Positions 16,767 to 26,734 of a stretch of DNA of 64,000 nucleotides are shown piece by piece (position 1 is the stretch's first letter; each line of letters starts with the position of its first letter). The position numbers and the translations under genes are program-made. The stretch is from Pelagibius sp964472095 (lineage in GTDB: Bacteria; Pseudomonadota; Alphaproteobacteria; Kiloniellales; Kiloniellaceae), in contig CAYYIV010000001.1 in NCBI GenBank assembly GCA_964472095.1, positions 1 to 64,000 on the forward strand, in the 5' to 3' direction. Below the pieces are notes generated by a model. The model was not told the origin of the DNA and searched no databases. It worked only from the letters and a program-made list of their open reading frames with translations.

Positions 16767-16976
16767 GTTTGCGGCCGGTCAAGAGTAACAGAGGCCTCCC
16801 GGGCAACGGCAGCGGACGGAATTCCTGGTGGATTTGTCCGACAAGGTTAAAGGGAATTGAGTTGGGGAAGGCGCCGCCGGACGGGCCTCCCTGGCGCAGA
16901 AACGGCGACAGCGGCCCAAGGGGTTCCATCAAAGACCCCAGGTCGAGGTTCAGAAAACGATAGGAATAGACAGTCG

Positions 16977-17642
16977 ATGCCTGACGTGATCTTCAACGGG
17001 CCCGAAGGCCGTCTTGAAGGACGCTACCAGCACAGCAAGCGCCCCAATGCGCCGATCGCCCTCATGCTGCACCCGCACCCGCAGTATGGCGGCACCATGA
17101 ACAACAAGGTCGTCTACACCTTGTTTCATGCCTTCGTGCGCCAGGGCTTCTCGGTGCTGCGCTTCAACTTCCGCGGCGTTGGCCGCTCCCAGGGCGTGTT
17201 CGATCGCGGCGAGGGCGAGCTTTCCGATGCCGCCTCGGCGCTGGACTGGCTGCAGACCTACAACGACTCTTCGTCGTCCTGCTGGATCGCCGGCTTCTCC
17301 TTCGGCGCCTGGATCGGCATGCAGCTGCTGATGCGGCGGCCCGAAATCAGCGGCTTCGTCTCTGTGGCGCCACCGGCCAACATGCACGACTTCAGCTTCC
17401 TGGCGCCCTGCCCCTCCTCCGGGCTGATCATCCAGGGCGCCAAGGACGATGTGGTGCCGGAGCCATCGGTGAAGAAGCTGGTCGACAAGCTGTCGAGCCA
17501 GCGCGGCATCGCCATCGACTACCGGGTGGTGGCCGGCGCCGGCCACTTCTTCCAGGAAGAGATGGAAGTGCTGAGCGGCCACGTCGACGGCTACCTGGCC
17601 AAGTCGCTGGCCGAAGAAGCGAGCCGCACCGCAGCCGGGTGA
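16977..17642 (+). CDS. Alpha/beta hydrolase (YqiA/CocE-like small hydrolase)
   Basis: 221 residues, start at ATG 16977 behind AGGAA. The chain shows LMLHPHPQYGGTMNNKV near residue 30, FNFRGVGRSQG, the nucleophile elbow AGFSFGAW, the acid in GAKDDVV and the histidine in GAGHFF. This family is widespread in alphaproteobacteria and is commonly found next to cysE/iscR or suf genes, though its substrate is unknown. It diverges from the cysE-iscR operon, so the Rrf2-type operator could influence it too. Confidence 0.85.
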   Translation: MPDVIFNGPEGRLEGRYQHSKRPNAPIALMLHPHPQYGGTMNNKVVYTLFHAFVRQGFSVLRFNFRGVGRSQGVFDRGEGELSDAASALDWLQTYNDSSSSCWIAGFSFGAWIGMQLLMRRPEISGFVSVAPPANMHDFSFLAPCPSSGLIIQGAKDDVVPEPSVKKLVDKLSSQRGIAIDYRVVAGAGHFFQEEMEVLSGHVDGYLAKSLAEEASRTAAG

Positions 17643-17648
17643 GCCGGC

Positions 17649-18743
17649 CTACGCAGGAGCCTTGTGCAGGCTGCCGCCGCTGGCCGGCCGGCTGATGCCG
17701 GTCGTCGTCGGCAGGGTGAGCGGCAGCCCGGCGAGCGAGCGCAGCGCGAGGTAGGCGAAGGCTTCGGCTTCCAGGGCATCGCCTCGCCAGCCGACCGCCT
17801 CCACCGGCTCCACCGGCACCCCCAGGCGGGCAGCGAGTGCAGCCATCAGCGTCGGATTGTGCCGCCCGCCGCCGGTCACCAGCCAACGCCCCACCGACGC
17901 CGGAAAGTGCACAGCAGCCTTGGCGATGGTCGCCGCGGTGAAGGCTGTCAGCGTCGCCGCCCCGTCCTGCAGCGACAGCCCGCCCGCCGGGGCCGCCGAG
18001 AAATCGTCGCGGTCGAGGGACTTGGGCGGCTTGCGGTCGAAATAGCCGTTGTCCAGCAGGCCGGCCAGAACCGTCTCCGCGACCCTGCCGGCGCACGCCA
18101 GGGCGCCGTCGCGGTCGAGCGGCTCGCCGCCGTGCTGTTCCACCCAGTCGTTGATCAACGCGTTGCCCGGGCCGGTGTCGAAGGCCAGCACCTCGTTCTC
18201 GGCCTCTCCGATCCAGGTCACGTTGGCGACGCCGCCGATGTTCACCACCGCAAGCGGCCGCGCCAGCCCCGCGGCCAGAGCGGCCTGGTAGAGCGGCACC
18301 AGGGGGGCGCCCTCGCCGCCCAGCGAGACGTCGTTGCTGCGCAGGTCGGCCACCACGTCGATGCCGGTCTCCGCAGCCAGCAGAGCACCGTCCCCGATCT
18401 GCCAGGTGCGGCGCTCCTGCGGCCGGTGCAGGATCGTGTGTCCGTGGAAGCCGATGACGCGGACCGCCGCTGCAGCCACGCCGGCCTGCGCCAGCAGGCC
18501 GCGCACCGCCGCTGCGTGGCGCAGGGTGAGTTCGCGCTCGACCTCCGCGACCGGCCCCTTGCCGCCGAGCACCGAGCGCAGCCGGCGGCGCATCTCGGCA
18601 TCGTAGGGCAGGCTGAGGAAACCGCCGGCGATCACCGTGCCGCCACCATCGCTGCGGATCAGGGCCGCGTCGATGCCGTCCATGGAGGTGCCGCTCATCA
18701 GACCGACGGCCCAGGCCGCCGCCTCCAGGCTCTCATTCTTCAT
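17649..18743 (-). CDS. anmK: Anhydro-N-acetylmuramic acid kinase
   Basis: 364 residues from the ATG at 18743; a GTG at 18758 would add five residues. AnmK cleaves and phosphorylates 1,6-anhydro-MurNAc to MurNAc-6-phosphate in cell-wall recycling. The family signature GLMSGTSMDGIDAAL is near the N-terminus, then GFHGHTILHRP, NIGGVANVTW and FDTGPGNALID-type motif (FDTGPGNALIND). Length is normal. It diverges from tyrS, an arrangement common in alphaproteobacteria. Confidence 0.95.
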   Translation of the reverse strand: MKNESLEAAAWAVGLMSGTSMDGIDAALIRSDGGGTVIAGGFLSLPYDAEMRRRLRSVLGGKGPVAEVERELTLRHAAAVRGLLAQAGVAAAAVRVIGFHGHTILHRPQERRTWQIGDGALLAAETGIDVVADLRSNDVSLGGEGAPLVPLYQAALAAGLARPLAVVNIGGVANVTWIGEAENEVLAFDTGPGNALINDWVEQHGGEPLDRDGALACAGRVAETVLAGLLDNGYFDRKPPKSLDRDDFSAAPAGGLSLQDGAATLTAFTAATIAKAAVHFPASVGRWLVTGGGRHNPTLMAALAARLGVPVEPVEAVGWRGDALEAEAFAYLALRSLAGLPLTLPTTTGISRPASGGSLHKAPA

Positions 18744-18973
18744 CGCCGCCAAACTCACGCGACTGACCCCTTTCCTTGCATTCCGGCCAATTCCGACAAC
18801 TTCTACCGCGTGGAGGTTACCATTCGGTCAAACAGGGTTAACAGCCGTTCCTGCCCTCTCCCAGGCGCCTAGCTGGCCGAAAGCGAAGCCAAATTGTCCT
18901 CGGGCAGGGATTGTGTTAAATGCCTGCGCCCGCCGCAAGCGGTGGTTTTCAGCCAGCAGGACCCGATAGACCG

Positions 18974-20230
18974 ATGACAGCGCCCCGCTCCGACTTCCTG
19001 CGGATCCTCCAGGACCGCGGATTCATCCACCAGTGCACGGACCTCGACGCGCTCGACGCGCACGCTCTGGAGGGGCGCATGACGGCCTATATCGGCTTCG
19101 ACGCCACGGCGGACTCGCTGCACATCGGCCATCTGGTGCAGATCATGATGCTGCGCTGGCTGCAGAAGACCGGCCACCGGCCGATCGCCCTGATGGGCGG
19201 CGGCACCACCAAGGTGGGAGACCCCTCCGGCCGCGACGAAACCCGCAAGCTGCTGAGCGACGCGGAGATCAACGCGAACATCGCTCACATCGGCAAAACC
19301 TTCGCCAACCTGCTGAGCTTCGACGACGGCCCGAGCGCGGCCATCATGGCGAACAACGCCGACTGGCTCGACGGCCTGCAGTACGTCAGTTTCCTGCGCG
19401 ACGTCGGCCGCCACTTCACCATCAACCGCATGCTGAGCTTCGACAGCGTGAAGCTGCGCCTCGACCGCGAGCAGCCGCTGACTTTCCTGGAGTTCAACTA
19501 CATGATCCTCCAGGCTTACGACTTCCTGGAACTGAGCCGGCGCCATGACTGCTGCCTGCAAATGGGCGGCTCCGACCAGTGGGGCAACATCGTCAACGGC
19601 GTAGAGCTGGCCCGGCGCATCGACCAGCGGACGCTCTATGGCCTGACCACGCCGCTGATCACCACCGCGTCGGGCGCCAAGATGGGCAAGACCGCGGCCG
19701 GCGCCGTGTGGCTCGGCGCGCACCGCCTGGCCCACTACGACTACTGGCAGTTCTGGCGCAACACCGAAGACGGCGACGTCGGCCGCTTCCTGCGCCTCTT
19801 CACCGACCTGCCGCTCGACGAGGTGGCCCGGCTTGAAGCGCTCGAAGGCGCCGAGATCAACGAGGCGAAGAAGATGCTCGCCTTCGAAGCCACCAGACTG
19901 TGCCGCGGCGAAGTCGCCGCCGCCGAGGCGGCGGAGACCGCGCGCCAGACCTTCGAGGAGGGCATCAGCGCCGAGGGCCTGCCGACCATCGAGGTCAGCG
20001 CGGCGGAACTCGGGGGCGGTCTGCCGGCCTTCGAGCTGATGCGCCGCGCCGGCCTGGCCAAGAGCAATGGCGAGGCGCGCCGCCTCATCAAGGGTGGTGG
20101 CGGACGCATCAACGACGTGGCCATCAAGGACGAGATGCAGTCTGTCGGGCTCGACGATCTCGGCCCCGAGGGCAGTATCAAGCTCTCGGCCGGCAAGAAG
20201 CGCCACGCGCTGGTGAAACTGGCCGGATAG
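18974..20230 (+). CDS. tyrS: Tyrosyl-tRNA synthetase
   Basis: 418 residues, start at ATG 18974 (MTAPRSDF). A class I synthetase: the HIGH motif is at residues 50-53 (DSLHIGHLV), tyrosine/tRNA binding residues around YMILQAYDFLEL and QMGGSDQWGNI, and the KMSKS loop appears as KMGKT. The C-terminal S4-like RNA-binding domain includes NGEARRLIKGGGGRIN. Length is normal. It ends 4 bases before the convergent stop of the AsmA-like gene. Confidence 0.97.
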   Translation: MTAPRSDFLRILQDRGFIHQCTDLDALDAHALEGRMTAYIGFDATADSLHIGHLVQIMMLRWLQKTGHRPIALMGGGTTKVGDPSGRDETRKLLSDAEINANIAHIGKTFANLLSFDDGPSAAIMANNADWLDGLQYVSFLRDVGRHFTINRMLSFDSVKLRLDREQPLTFLEFNYMILQAYDFLELSRRHDCCLQMGGSDQWGNIVNGVELARRIDQRTLYGLTTPLITTASGAKMGKTAAGAVWLGAHRLAHYDYWQFWRNTEDGDVGRFLRLFTDLPLDEVARLEALEGAEINEAKKMLAFEATRLCRGEVAAAEAAETARQTFEEGISAEGLPTIEVSAAELGGGLPAFELMRRAGLAKSNGEARRLIKGGGGRINDVAIKDEMQSVGLDDLGPEGSIKLSAGKKRHALVKLAG

Positions 20231-20234
20231 CGCT

Positions 20235-23200
20235 CTACCGGTCGATGCGCTCGGGAATGGCCTGCGCCGGTGTATCGCTGGGCCCTGCGGTGAAGATGTT
20301 GCGCAGGAAACCGGGCGTCAGCGCCGATAGCGGATTGACCGAGACGGCGGGATCCTCGACCTCTCCCTTTACTGTGTAGACGACGGCGATGAGGCCTTCG
20401 CCCTCGCCGCCGGTCAGCAGCGTGCCGAGCAGCGGAATCTTGCTGAGGAAGTTGTTGATCGAGTAAGCCGGCACCACGACACCGGTGAGGTCGATGGCGT
20501 CGTTGTCGAAGTCGATATTGCCTTTCGCGGTGAGGCCGAGCGAGGCGCCATAGATGCGCATGAGTTCGGTGGTCGCCACGCCGTCATCGATCACGAAGTC
20601 GCCGTCCATGCCTTGGAAGCCGATGCCCTCGCCACCCAGCAGCTCGAGCACGCCGGTGAAGGATGCGACGGTCAGAAGCTTCGCCAGCACCGGCGCCTTC
20701 ACCATGACGAAATCGCGGGCCTGCACCGTAGCGGTGATCGGATGGGTCGGCGTCGGGCCGGCGCTGGAGCCAGTCACCTGGACGCGTCCGCCCACCACGG
20801 TATCGGTGATGTCGGTGGCCCGCAGCAGAGCCCCGAGGTCATCGCTCTGGGCAAGCAGGCGCTGGCCGCTGCCTGAGGCGTCGGGGGCGAAGGACAGCTG
20901 CAGGTAGCGCCGGGACAGTTCCGCGGCCACCGGCTGTGGTTGGGTACCCGACGCGGGATTGGGAGGTACCGCCTCCTCCGCCGAGGCCCGGCGCGGCGAC
21001 CAGTACTGTTGCGGAATGCTGCCGGAGAGGCGGATGGTTTCCCAACCCTGGCGCCCGCGGCGCAGCTCCAGGTTCACCTGCTCCAGGCCGTGCTCTTCGG
21101 CGAAATAGAGCATGCGCAGGCTGGGTGCCCTGACGGTGAGCGGCTCGAAGTTGCGCGGGCCCTCGTCACCGGCGGCGGCCTCCTGCACCGGTTCGGGCTC
21201 CTCGGCCTCGTCGCCTGCCAGAAAAGGTTCGGCGTCCAGCGTGCCTTCGCCGATGGCCACGTCGATGCCGTCGTCGCCCATCTGCACGGAGACGCCCTGG
21301 AGATCGCTGCGCCCAAAGGCGATGCGCTCCAGTTCGATGCCGGCGAGCCCCTCGCGGTCGCGGCCCGGGGTCGCACTGCCCCGCGCCACCAGGTCACCGG
21401 CCTGCAGCACGATGTCGCGGTAGGCGAGCGGCCCGCTGTCGTCCAGTTCGACCGTGAGGCTGAGGCTGCCTTCGGTGCCCACGGGCTTGTGCCAGTGTAT
21501 CTCAGGCAGGGCGACTTTCGCCTGCTGCAGATCGGCGGCAACCTGCAGCGTCATCAAGCCGCTGTCGCGCCGCACCATGGAGACGGACGCCTCCAGCGGT
21601 CCGTCCACCGCCTCGCCGACGTCGATGCCGAAGCGGGCGCGCGCGTCATTGTCGATGCGCGGGATCTCCGCCTCCATGGCCGAACGCACCTGCGGAGCCG
21701 CGGTGAAGCTTTCCTGCCAGCGCACAGTGAGAGGCACACCGCCCAGGGTGAGCGGTCCGGACAGCTGCATGCCATTCTCGTCGACGCCGACGGAGAGCTC
21801 ACCCTCGGTCATATCCTGGCCGAGAAGGACGCTGCGCAGCCCGCCGTCCTTCACCGCCGCATCGACCTGCAGGGTCACGTCGTCGAAGGAGAGGTCCTTG
21901 GCCAGGGGAAACTGAAAGGCCAGTTCGGCGCTGACCGTGCCGGCGCTGCCCTCGGCAGTCATCCCGAGCTCCGACAGCAGGTCGAGGCGCGGGTGGTCGA
22001 GGATCGCCAGGGCATCGTAGACCGGGCCGCGCGCCGTGGCATCGATACGCAGCTGCTCGTAGATGCCCTTGTCGGGGTCGGCGTCGGCAAAGCCGGTGAT
22101 GGCGACACGCGATTCGCCGATCGCCAGGTCCTGCAAGCGGCCGGACTGCACCGAGAAATGCAGCGCGTCGAGGTCGAAGGTCGCGGTACCGGCCAGCGCC
22201 TGGACCGGCTGCAGAGGCCGCAGGTAGTGCACCTCGACATCGCGGTACTGCAGGGTGCCGCCGAAGCCGGTCACCTCTGCGGCAGAAAAGTCCCCCTCGG
22301 GCACGGTGACGTCGATCGCCGCGGTGGCCTTGTCCACCCGGCCCGCGGTCACGTTCTCCACCACCCAGGGCCGCGCGTCGGTGGCCACCGACTCCGGCCA
22401 GTAGGATTCCAAATCGGACACCGACACGTCTTCGAGGGTCGCGTCGGCATCGATCACCCAGCCGTCAGTGAGAGGGTCGTAGTCGAAGATGCCGGCAACG
22501 TTGAAGACCGGGCCGGGAGTCTCTTCGTCCCCGAGGACGATGCGCGCCTCGTCCAGATCGAAGCGGCTTTCCGTGGCATCGTAGCGACCGCGCATGGTGA
22601 GATCGCGCACCGGCAGCGGGTTCATGTCCAGCCCCGGAACCGACAGCGTCCCGGCAAAGCCCTGCAGCTCGAAGCCGGTGTGCCCCACCTCGCCCGCCAG
22701 AGAGAGTGAGGTGTAGACCGAGCCGGTGATACGCGAGGTCACCCCGCCGACCGGTGCCAGCATCGGGAATGCCGCCGCCAGGGCGGCTAGGTTGATGTCC
22801 GAGAAGCTGGTCGCGAGATCGACGACCTGGTCGCTCTTGTCGAAGAGGAAAGCGATATCGACGGTCGCCGGGTCGCCGCGATCGGCAAAGTCCAGCCTGA
22901 TATCGCCTGCGAGGCCGGCAAAGTCGCGGCGCAGGGCGATGTCGGCGGCCGGCGCCGCCCAGGAAATGCCGAGCTGATCGTCGCGCACGAAGACCTGGCC
23001 GTCGCGGATGCGCACTTCGTCGAGATACGACAGCGGATTGTCCGGCCGGCGCTCGCTCAGAAGCTCGCGGATCATGCGGGCGAGCACCAGATCCTCGCCG
23101 CTGCCGGCCTCCGGATCCGCCACTGCCGCCGTGGCGGCGCCGTCATCGGACAGCAGCGGCATGGTCGCATCGCTGCCAAAACTGACGCGGCCATCCTCGG

Positions 23201-23687
23201 TCCGCAGCAGGCGGATGCGCGGAGCGATGATCTCGATCTCGCGGGGAGCCAGGGTGCCGCCCAGGGCGGCGCTGCTGCTCAGCCCGAAGGTGACCTCGGG
23301 CAGGGAGGCGATGAGCCGGCCCTCGGGGTCGCGCACGGTGATGTCCTCGGCGTGCATGACCAGGCCGCGGCTGGCTTCCTCCCAGACCAGGAAGCTACCG
23401 CCGATGTCGATGCTGTTGCCGCCGGCCCGATTGATCGCCGCCTGCAGGTGGGGGGTAAGGAAATCCGTACGGACCGGTCCCTCCGAAAGGCGCCAGGCGG
23501 CCACCGCGACCACCAGGAGCGCCGCCGCGAAGAGGGCGCCCAGCAGCTCGACGCCGAGGCGCACCGCCCGGCCGGGGCGCGAACGCCTGCGCTTCGACCG
23601 CACTGGCGCTGCGGCGCCAGCCGGCGCTTGACCGCCGGAGGCGTCTTCAGCAGTGTGGTCCTGAAACGAGCGGCGTGGAATGATCAA
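20235..23687 (-). CDS. AsmA-like / DUF3971 envelope protein
   Basis: Up to 1150 residues. One N-terminal membrane anchor (about residues 44-66, GVELLGALFAAALLVVAVAA) is followed by a very long beta-rich region and an AsmA-like C-terminal part (GEGIGFQGMDGDFVIDDGV, LGLTAKGNIDFDNDAIDLTG, GVVVPAYSINNFLSKIPLLG, YTVKGEVEDPAVSVNPLS). Such AsmA/YhdP/TamB-like proteins are thought to carry phospholipids across the periplasm. The start is uncertain: the full frame begins with TTG at 23687 and overlaps glnE by 8 bases, while GTG at 23603 would place the anchor nearer the N-terminus and remove the overlap. Confidence 0.88.
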   Translation of the reverse strand: MIIPRRSFQDHTAEDASGGQAPAGAAAPVRSKRRRSRPGRAVRLGVELLGALFAAALLVVAVAAWRLSEGPVRTDFLTPHLQAAINRAGGNSIDIGGSFLVWEEASRGLVMHAEDITVRDPEGRLIASLPEVTFGLSSSAALGGTLAPREIEIIAPRIRLLRTEDGRVSFGSDATMPLLSDDGAATAAVADPEAGSGEDLVLARMIRELLSERRPDNPLSYLDEVRIRDGQVFVRDDQLGISWAAPAADIALRRDFAGLAGDIRLDFADRGDPATVDIAFLFDKSDQVVDLATSFSDINLAALAAAFPMLAPVGGVTSRITGSVYTSLSLAGEVGHTGFELQGFAGTLSVPGLDMNPLPVRDLTMRGRYDATESRFDLDEARIVLGDEETPGPVFNVAGIFDYDPLTDGWVIDADATLEDVSVSDLESYWPESVATDARPWVVENVTAGRVDKATAAIDVTVPEGDFSAAEVTGFGGTLQYRDVEVHYLRPLQPVQALAGTATFDLDALHFSVQSGRLQDLAIGESRVAITGFADADPDKGIYEQLRIDATARGPVYDALAILDHPRLDLLSELGMTAEGSAGTVSAELAFQFPLAKDLSFDDVTLQVDAAVKDGGLRSVLLGQDMTEGELSVGVDENGMQLSGPLTLGGVPLTVRWQESFTAAPQVRSAMEAEIPRIDNDARARFGIDVGEAVDGPLEASVSMVRRDSGLMTLQVAADLQQAKVALPEIHWHKPVGTEGSLSLTVELDDSGPLAYRDIVLQAGDLVARGSATPGRDREGLAGIELERIAFGRSDLQGVSVQMGDDGIDVAIGEGTLDAEPFLAGDEAEEPEPVQEAAAGDEGPRNFEPLTVRAPSLRMLYFAEEHGLEQVNLELRRGRQGWETIRLSGSIPQQYWSPRRASAEEAVPPNPASGTQPQPVAAELSRRYLQLSFAPDASGSGQRLLAQSDDLGALLRATDITDTVVGGRVQVTGSSAGPTPTHPITATVQARDFVMVKAPVLAKLLTVASFTGVLELLGGEGIGFQGMDGDFVIDDGVATTELMRIYGASLGLTAKGNIDFDNDAIDLTGVVVPAYSINNFLSKIPLLGTLLTGGEGEGLIAVVYTVKGEVEDPAVSVNPLSALTPGFLRNIFTAGPSDTPAQAIPERIDR

Positions 23688-26682
23688 ACTCCCTTACTTG
23701 CCAGAGACTTCGGCCTTGCCCGGTGCATCTGACCCCCTCCGGGCAGAGCCGTGGATGGAGCGTTGGTGCGCAGCCGCGGCCGCCGCCCCCGAACCGGTCA
23801 TCAACGATCTCGCACTGTATTTGGCGAAAAACCCCGAGGGACAGCGGCTGCTGCAAGCGATCTTCGCCAATTCGCCCTTCCTGAGCCACTGTTTGATTGC
23901 CGATATCGGCCTTCTCGGCGACGTTTTAAAGCAGGGGCCGGATGCGCTTCTAAAAAATGCCCTTGCTGAGCTGAAAAACAAGGTTTCCGCGCTGACGGTT
24001 CAAGCGGAATTGATGAAAAGCCTGCGGATCTGCCGCCGCCGTGTCGCCTTCGCCACCGCCTTTGCCGACATCTGCGGCCTGTGGGACGTCATCGAGGTGA
24101 CCCGTGCGCTCTCCGACTTCGCCGACGCAGCGGTCGACGCCGCCCTCGCCGCGACCCTGCGCCAGGCCGCCGCCCGCGGCGAGTTGGGCCTCGCCGATGA
24201 AGCGGAACCGGCGCGCGCCTGCGGCATCGCCATCCTCGGCATGGGCAAGCTGGGTGCCCAGGAGCTCAACTATTCCTCGGACATCGACCTCATCGTCATT
24301 TTCGACCCCGAGAGGGTCGACTATCGCCATTCCCGCGGCGTGCAGCAGGGCCTGGTGCGGCTGACCCGAGACCTCATGCGCAGCCTCGACGACCGCACCG
24401 CCGACGGCTACGTGTTCCGCACCGACCTGCGCCTGCGCCCCGATCCTGGCGCCATGCCGCTGGCGATCAGCCTCAATTCAGCCCTGACCTACTATGAAAG
24501 CCTGGGCCAGAATTGGGAGCGGGCAGCGATGATCAAGGCGCGCCCCATCGCCGGCGACCTCGGGCTCGGCAAGGCCTTCCTGCGCGAACTCAGGCCCTTC
24601 GTCTGGCGCAAACACCTGGACTTCTGGGCCATCCAGGACGTGCACTCCATCAAGCGCCAGATCAACGCCCTCAAGGGCGGCTCGGTGATCGCCATCAACG
24701 GCCACAACGTGAAGCTCGGCCGCGGCGGCATCCGCGAGGTCGAGTTCTTCGCCCAGACCCAGCAGCTGATCTGGGGCGGCCGCGAGCCGGCTTTACGCAC
24801 GCCGCGCACCCGCGAAGCGCTGGCGGCGCTGGTCGAGAGCGGCCATATCGAGCCGCGGGTGGCCGAGGAGCTGACCGAGGCCTACTTCTTCCTGCGCCGC
24901 GTCGAACATCGGCTGCAGATGGTCGAGGACCAGCAGACCCACAAGCTGCCCGACGACGACGAAGGCGTCGATGCCCTGGCGGTGTTCCTCGGCTACGACG
25001 ATCCCGCGGTCTTCCGCGACGACCTGCTGCGCCGTCTGCGCTGCGTGGAGGACCACTACGCCCACCTCTTCGAAGAGTCGCCGAGCCTCTCGACCCCCGG
25101 CAACCTGGTGTTCACCGGCGGCGAGCCGGATCCCGACACCCTGGCGACCCTGAACGGCCTCGGCTACCGCGACGCCGAGCGGGTCTGGCACCTGGTGAGC
25201 GCCTGGCATCACGGCCGCTATCGCGCCCTACGCTCGACGCGCAGCCGCGAGCTGCTGACGGAACTGGTGCCGCTGCTGCTGCAGACCTTCGGCACGACCC
25301 GGGAGCCCGATCGCGCGCTGATCAAGTTCGACGGCTTCGTCGCCGGCCTGCCCGCCGGTGTGCAGCTGTTCTCCATGCTCTACAACAATCCCAACCTGCT
25401 GGAGCTGATGGCGGAGATCATGGGCAGCGCGCCGCAGCTGGCCGACCGACTGAACCGCAATCCGACCCTGCTGGAAGCCGTGCTGTCGGTCGACTTCTTC
25501 GAGCCGATCCCACCGGCCGAGGTCTTGGAGGAGGAACTGCGGTCCGCGCTGACCGACGCGCTGGACCTGCAGGACGTGCTCGAGATGACGCGGCGCTGGG
25601 CCAACGACCGGCGCTTCCAGGTCGGCGTCCACATTCTGCGGCACAAGAGCGACGTCGATGCCAGCGGCCTGGCGCTCAGCGACATCGCCGAAGTGGCGCT
25701 GCGCGGGCTCTACGCGCCGGTAGTCGAGGATCTCGCCCGCACCCACGGGCACCTCGCCGGCTCCGGGCTTGCCACCGTCGCCCTCGGCAAGCTGGGCAGC
25801 CGGGAGATGACGGTCTCCTCCGACCTCGACCTCGTCTTCCTCTACGACCTGCCGCCGGGCGACGTGCAGTCCGACGGCGCCAAACCGCTGGAGCCGCAGC
25901 GCTACTATGCGCGCCTGGCGCAGCGCCTGATCAATGCCCTGAGCGCGCAGACCGCCGAAGGCACGCTCTACGAGATCGACATGCGCCTGAGGCCCTCCGG
26001 CAACGCCGGTCCGATCGCCACCTCGCTGGCATCTTTCCGTCGCTACTACGAGGAGGATGCCTGGACCTGGGAGCATCTTGCACTGACCCGCGCCCGCGTG
26101 GTGGCCGGGCCGCCCGAGATCTGCCGGCAGGTCGAAGCCGATCTGCTGGCCATCCTCAGCGCCCGGCGCGACCCGGTGCGACTGCTGGCCGAGGTCGCGC
26201 ACATGCGCCGGCGCATCGCCAAGGAGCATCCGGCGGCGACGATGTGGAGCGTGAAGTTCGCCGCGGGCGGCCTCATCGACCTCGACTTTCTGGCCCAATA
26301 CCTGCAACTGCGCCACGCAGCCGATGCGCCGGAGGTGCTCTCAATCTCGACTCAGGAGGCCTTCGCCAGGCTCGCTGCGGCCGGCATTGTGGACCCGGCA
26401 CGCGCCGAGAAGCTGATCGATGCGACCCGCTTCCTGCGTCAGGTACAGGAGGCGCTGCGCCTCACCGTCGGACCGGCCTTCGACGCCGACACGCTCTCAC
26501 CGACACTGCAGGCGGCGCTGGCCGCCAGCGTCGGCCTCGACGACTTCGCCACCCTGCGCAAGCGGCTGCAGGAGACGCTGGCGTGGGCGCACGACGTCTA
26601 CGTAGAGCAGATCGACGGTCCGGCTCCCGACGGCGGCGACGCGGCGGCCAAGGGCGTCCTGCCTTTCGCCAAGGGCGCTTGA
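23680..26682 (+). CDS. glnE: Bifunctional glutamine synthetase adenylyltransferase/deadenylylase
   Basis: 1000 residues, the usual length. GlnE adds or removes AMP on glutamine synthetase in response to PII. Both nucleotidyltransferase domains are clear: GMGKLGAQELNYSSDIDLIVIFD in the N-terminal half and ALGKLGSREMTVSSDLDLVFLYD in the C-terminal half, each with the paired aspartates. The linker motif GRGGIREVEFFAQTQQL is also present. The ATG at 23680 lies opposite the putative TTG start of the AsmA-like gene. The bcp gene follows by 52 bases. Confidence 0.96.
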   Translation: MIKLPYLPETSALPGASDPLRAEPWMERWCAAAAAAPEPVINDLALYLAKNPEGQRLLQAIFANSPFLSHCLIADIGLLGDVLKQGPDALLKNALAELKNKVSALTVQAELMKSLRICRRRVAFATAFADICGLWDVIEVTRALSDFADAAVDAALAATLRQAAARGELGLADEAEPARACGIAILGMGKLGAQELNYSSDIDLIVIFDPERVDYRHSRGVQQGLVRLTRDLMRSLDDRTADGYVFRTDLRLRPDPGAMPLAISLNSALTYYESLGQNWERAAMIKARPIAGDLGLGKAFLRELRPFVWRKHLDFWAIQDVHSIKRQINALKGGSVIAINGHNVKLGRGGIREVEFFAQTQQLIWGGREPALRTPRTREALAALVESGHIEPRVAEELTEAYFFLRRVEHRLQMVEDQQTHKLPDDDEGVDALAVFLGYDDPAVFRDDLLRRLRCVEDHYAHLFEESPSLSTPGNLVFTGGEPDPDTLATLNGLGYRDAERVWHLVSAWHHGRYRALRSTRSRELLTELVPLLLQTFGTTREPDRALIKFDGFVAGLPAGVQLFSMLYNNPNLLELMAEIMGSAPQLADRLNRNPTLLEAVLSVDFFEPIPPAEVLEEELRSALTDALDLQDVLEMTRRWANDRRFQVGVHILRHKSDVDASGLALSDIAEVALRGLYAPVVEDLARTHGHLAGSGLATVALGKLGSREMTVSSDLDLVFLYDLPPGDVQSDGAKPLEPQRYYARLAQRLINALSAQTAEGTLYEIDMRLRPSGNAGPIATSLASFRRYYEEDAWTWEHLALTRARVVAGPPEICRQVEADLLAILSARRDPVRLLAEVAHMRRRIAKEHPAATMWSVKFAAGGLIDLDFLAQYLQLRHAADAPEVLSISTQEAFARLAAAGIVDPARAEKLIDATRFLRQVQEALRLTVGPAFDADTLSPTLQAALAASVGLDDFATLRKRLQETLAWAHDVYVEQIDGPAPDGGDAAAKGVLPFAKGA

Positions 26683-26734
26683 GCGCGACGCCGCACAGCA
26701 AGGCATCTCACGCAAGCAACGAAGGAAGACGACG

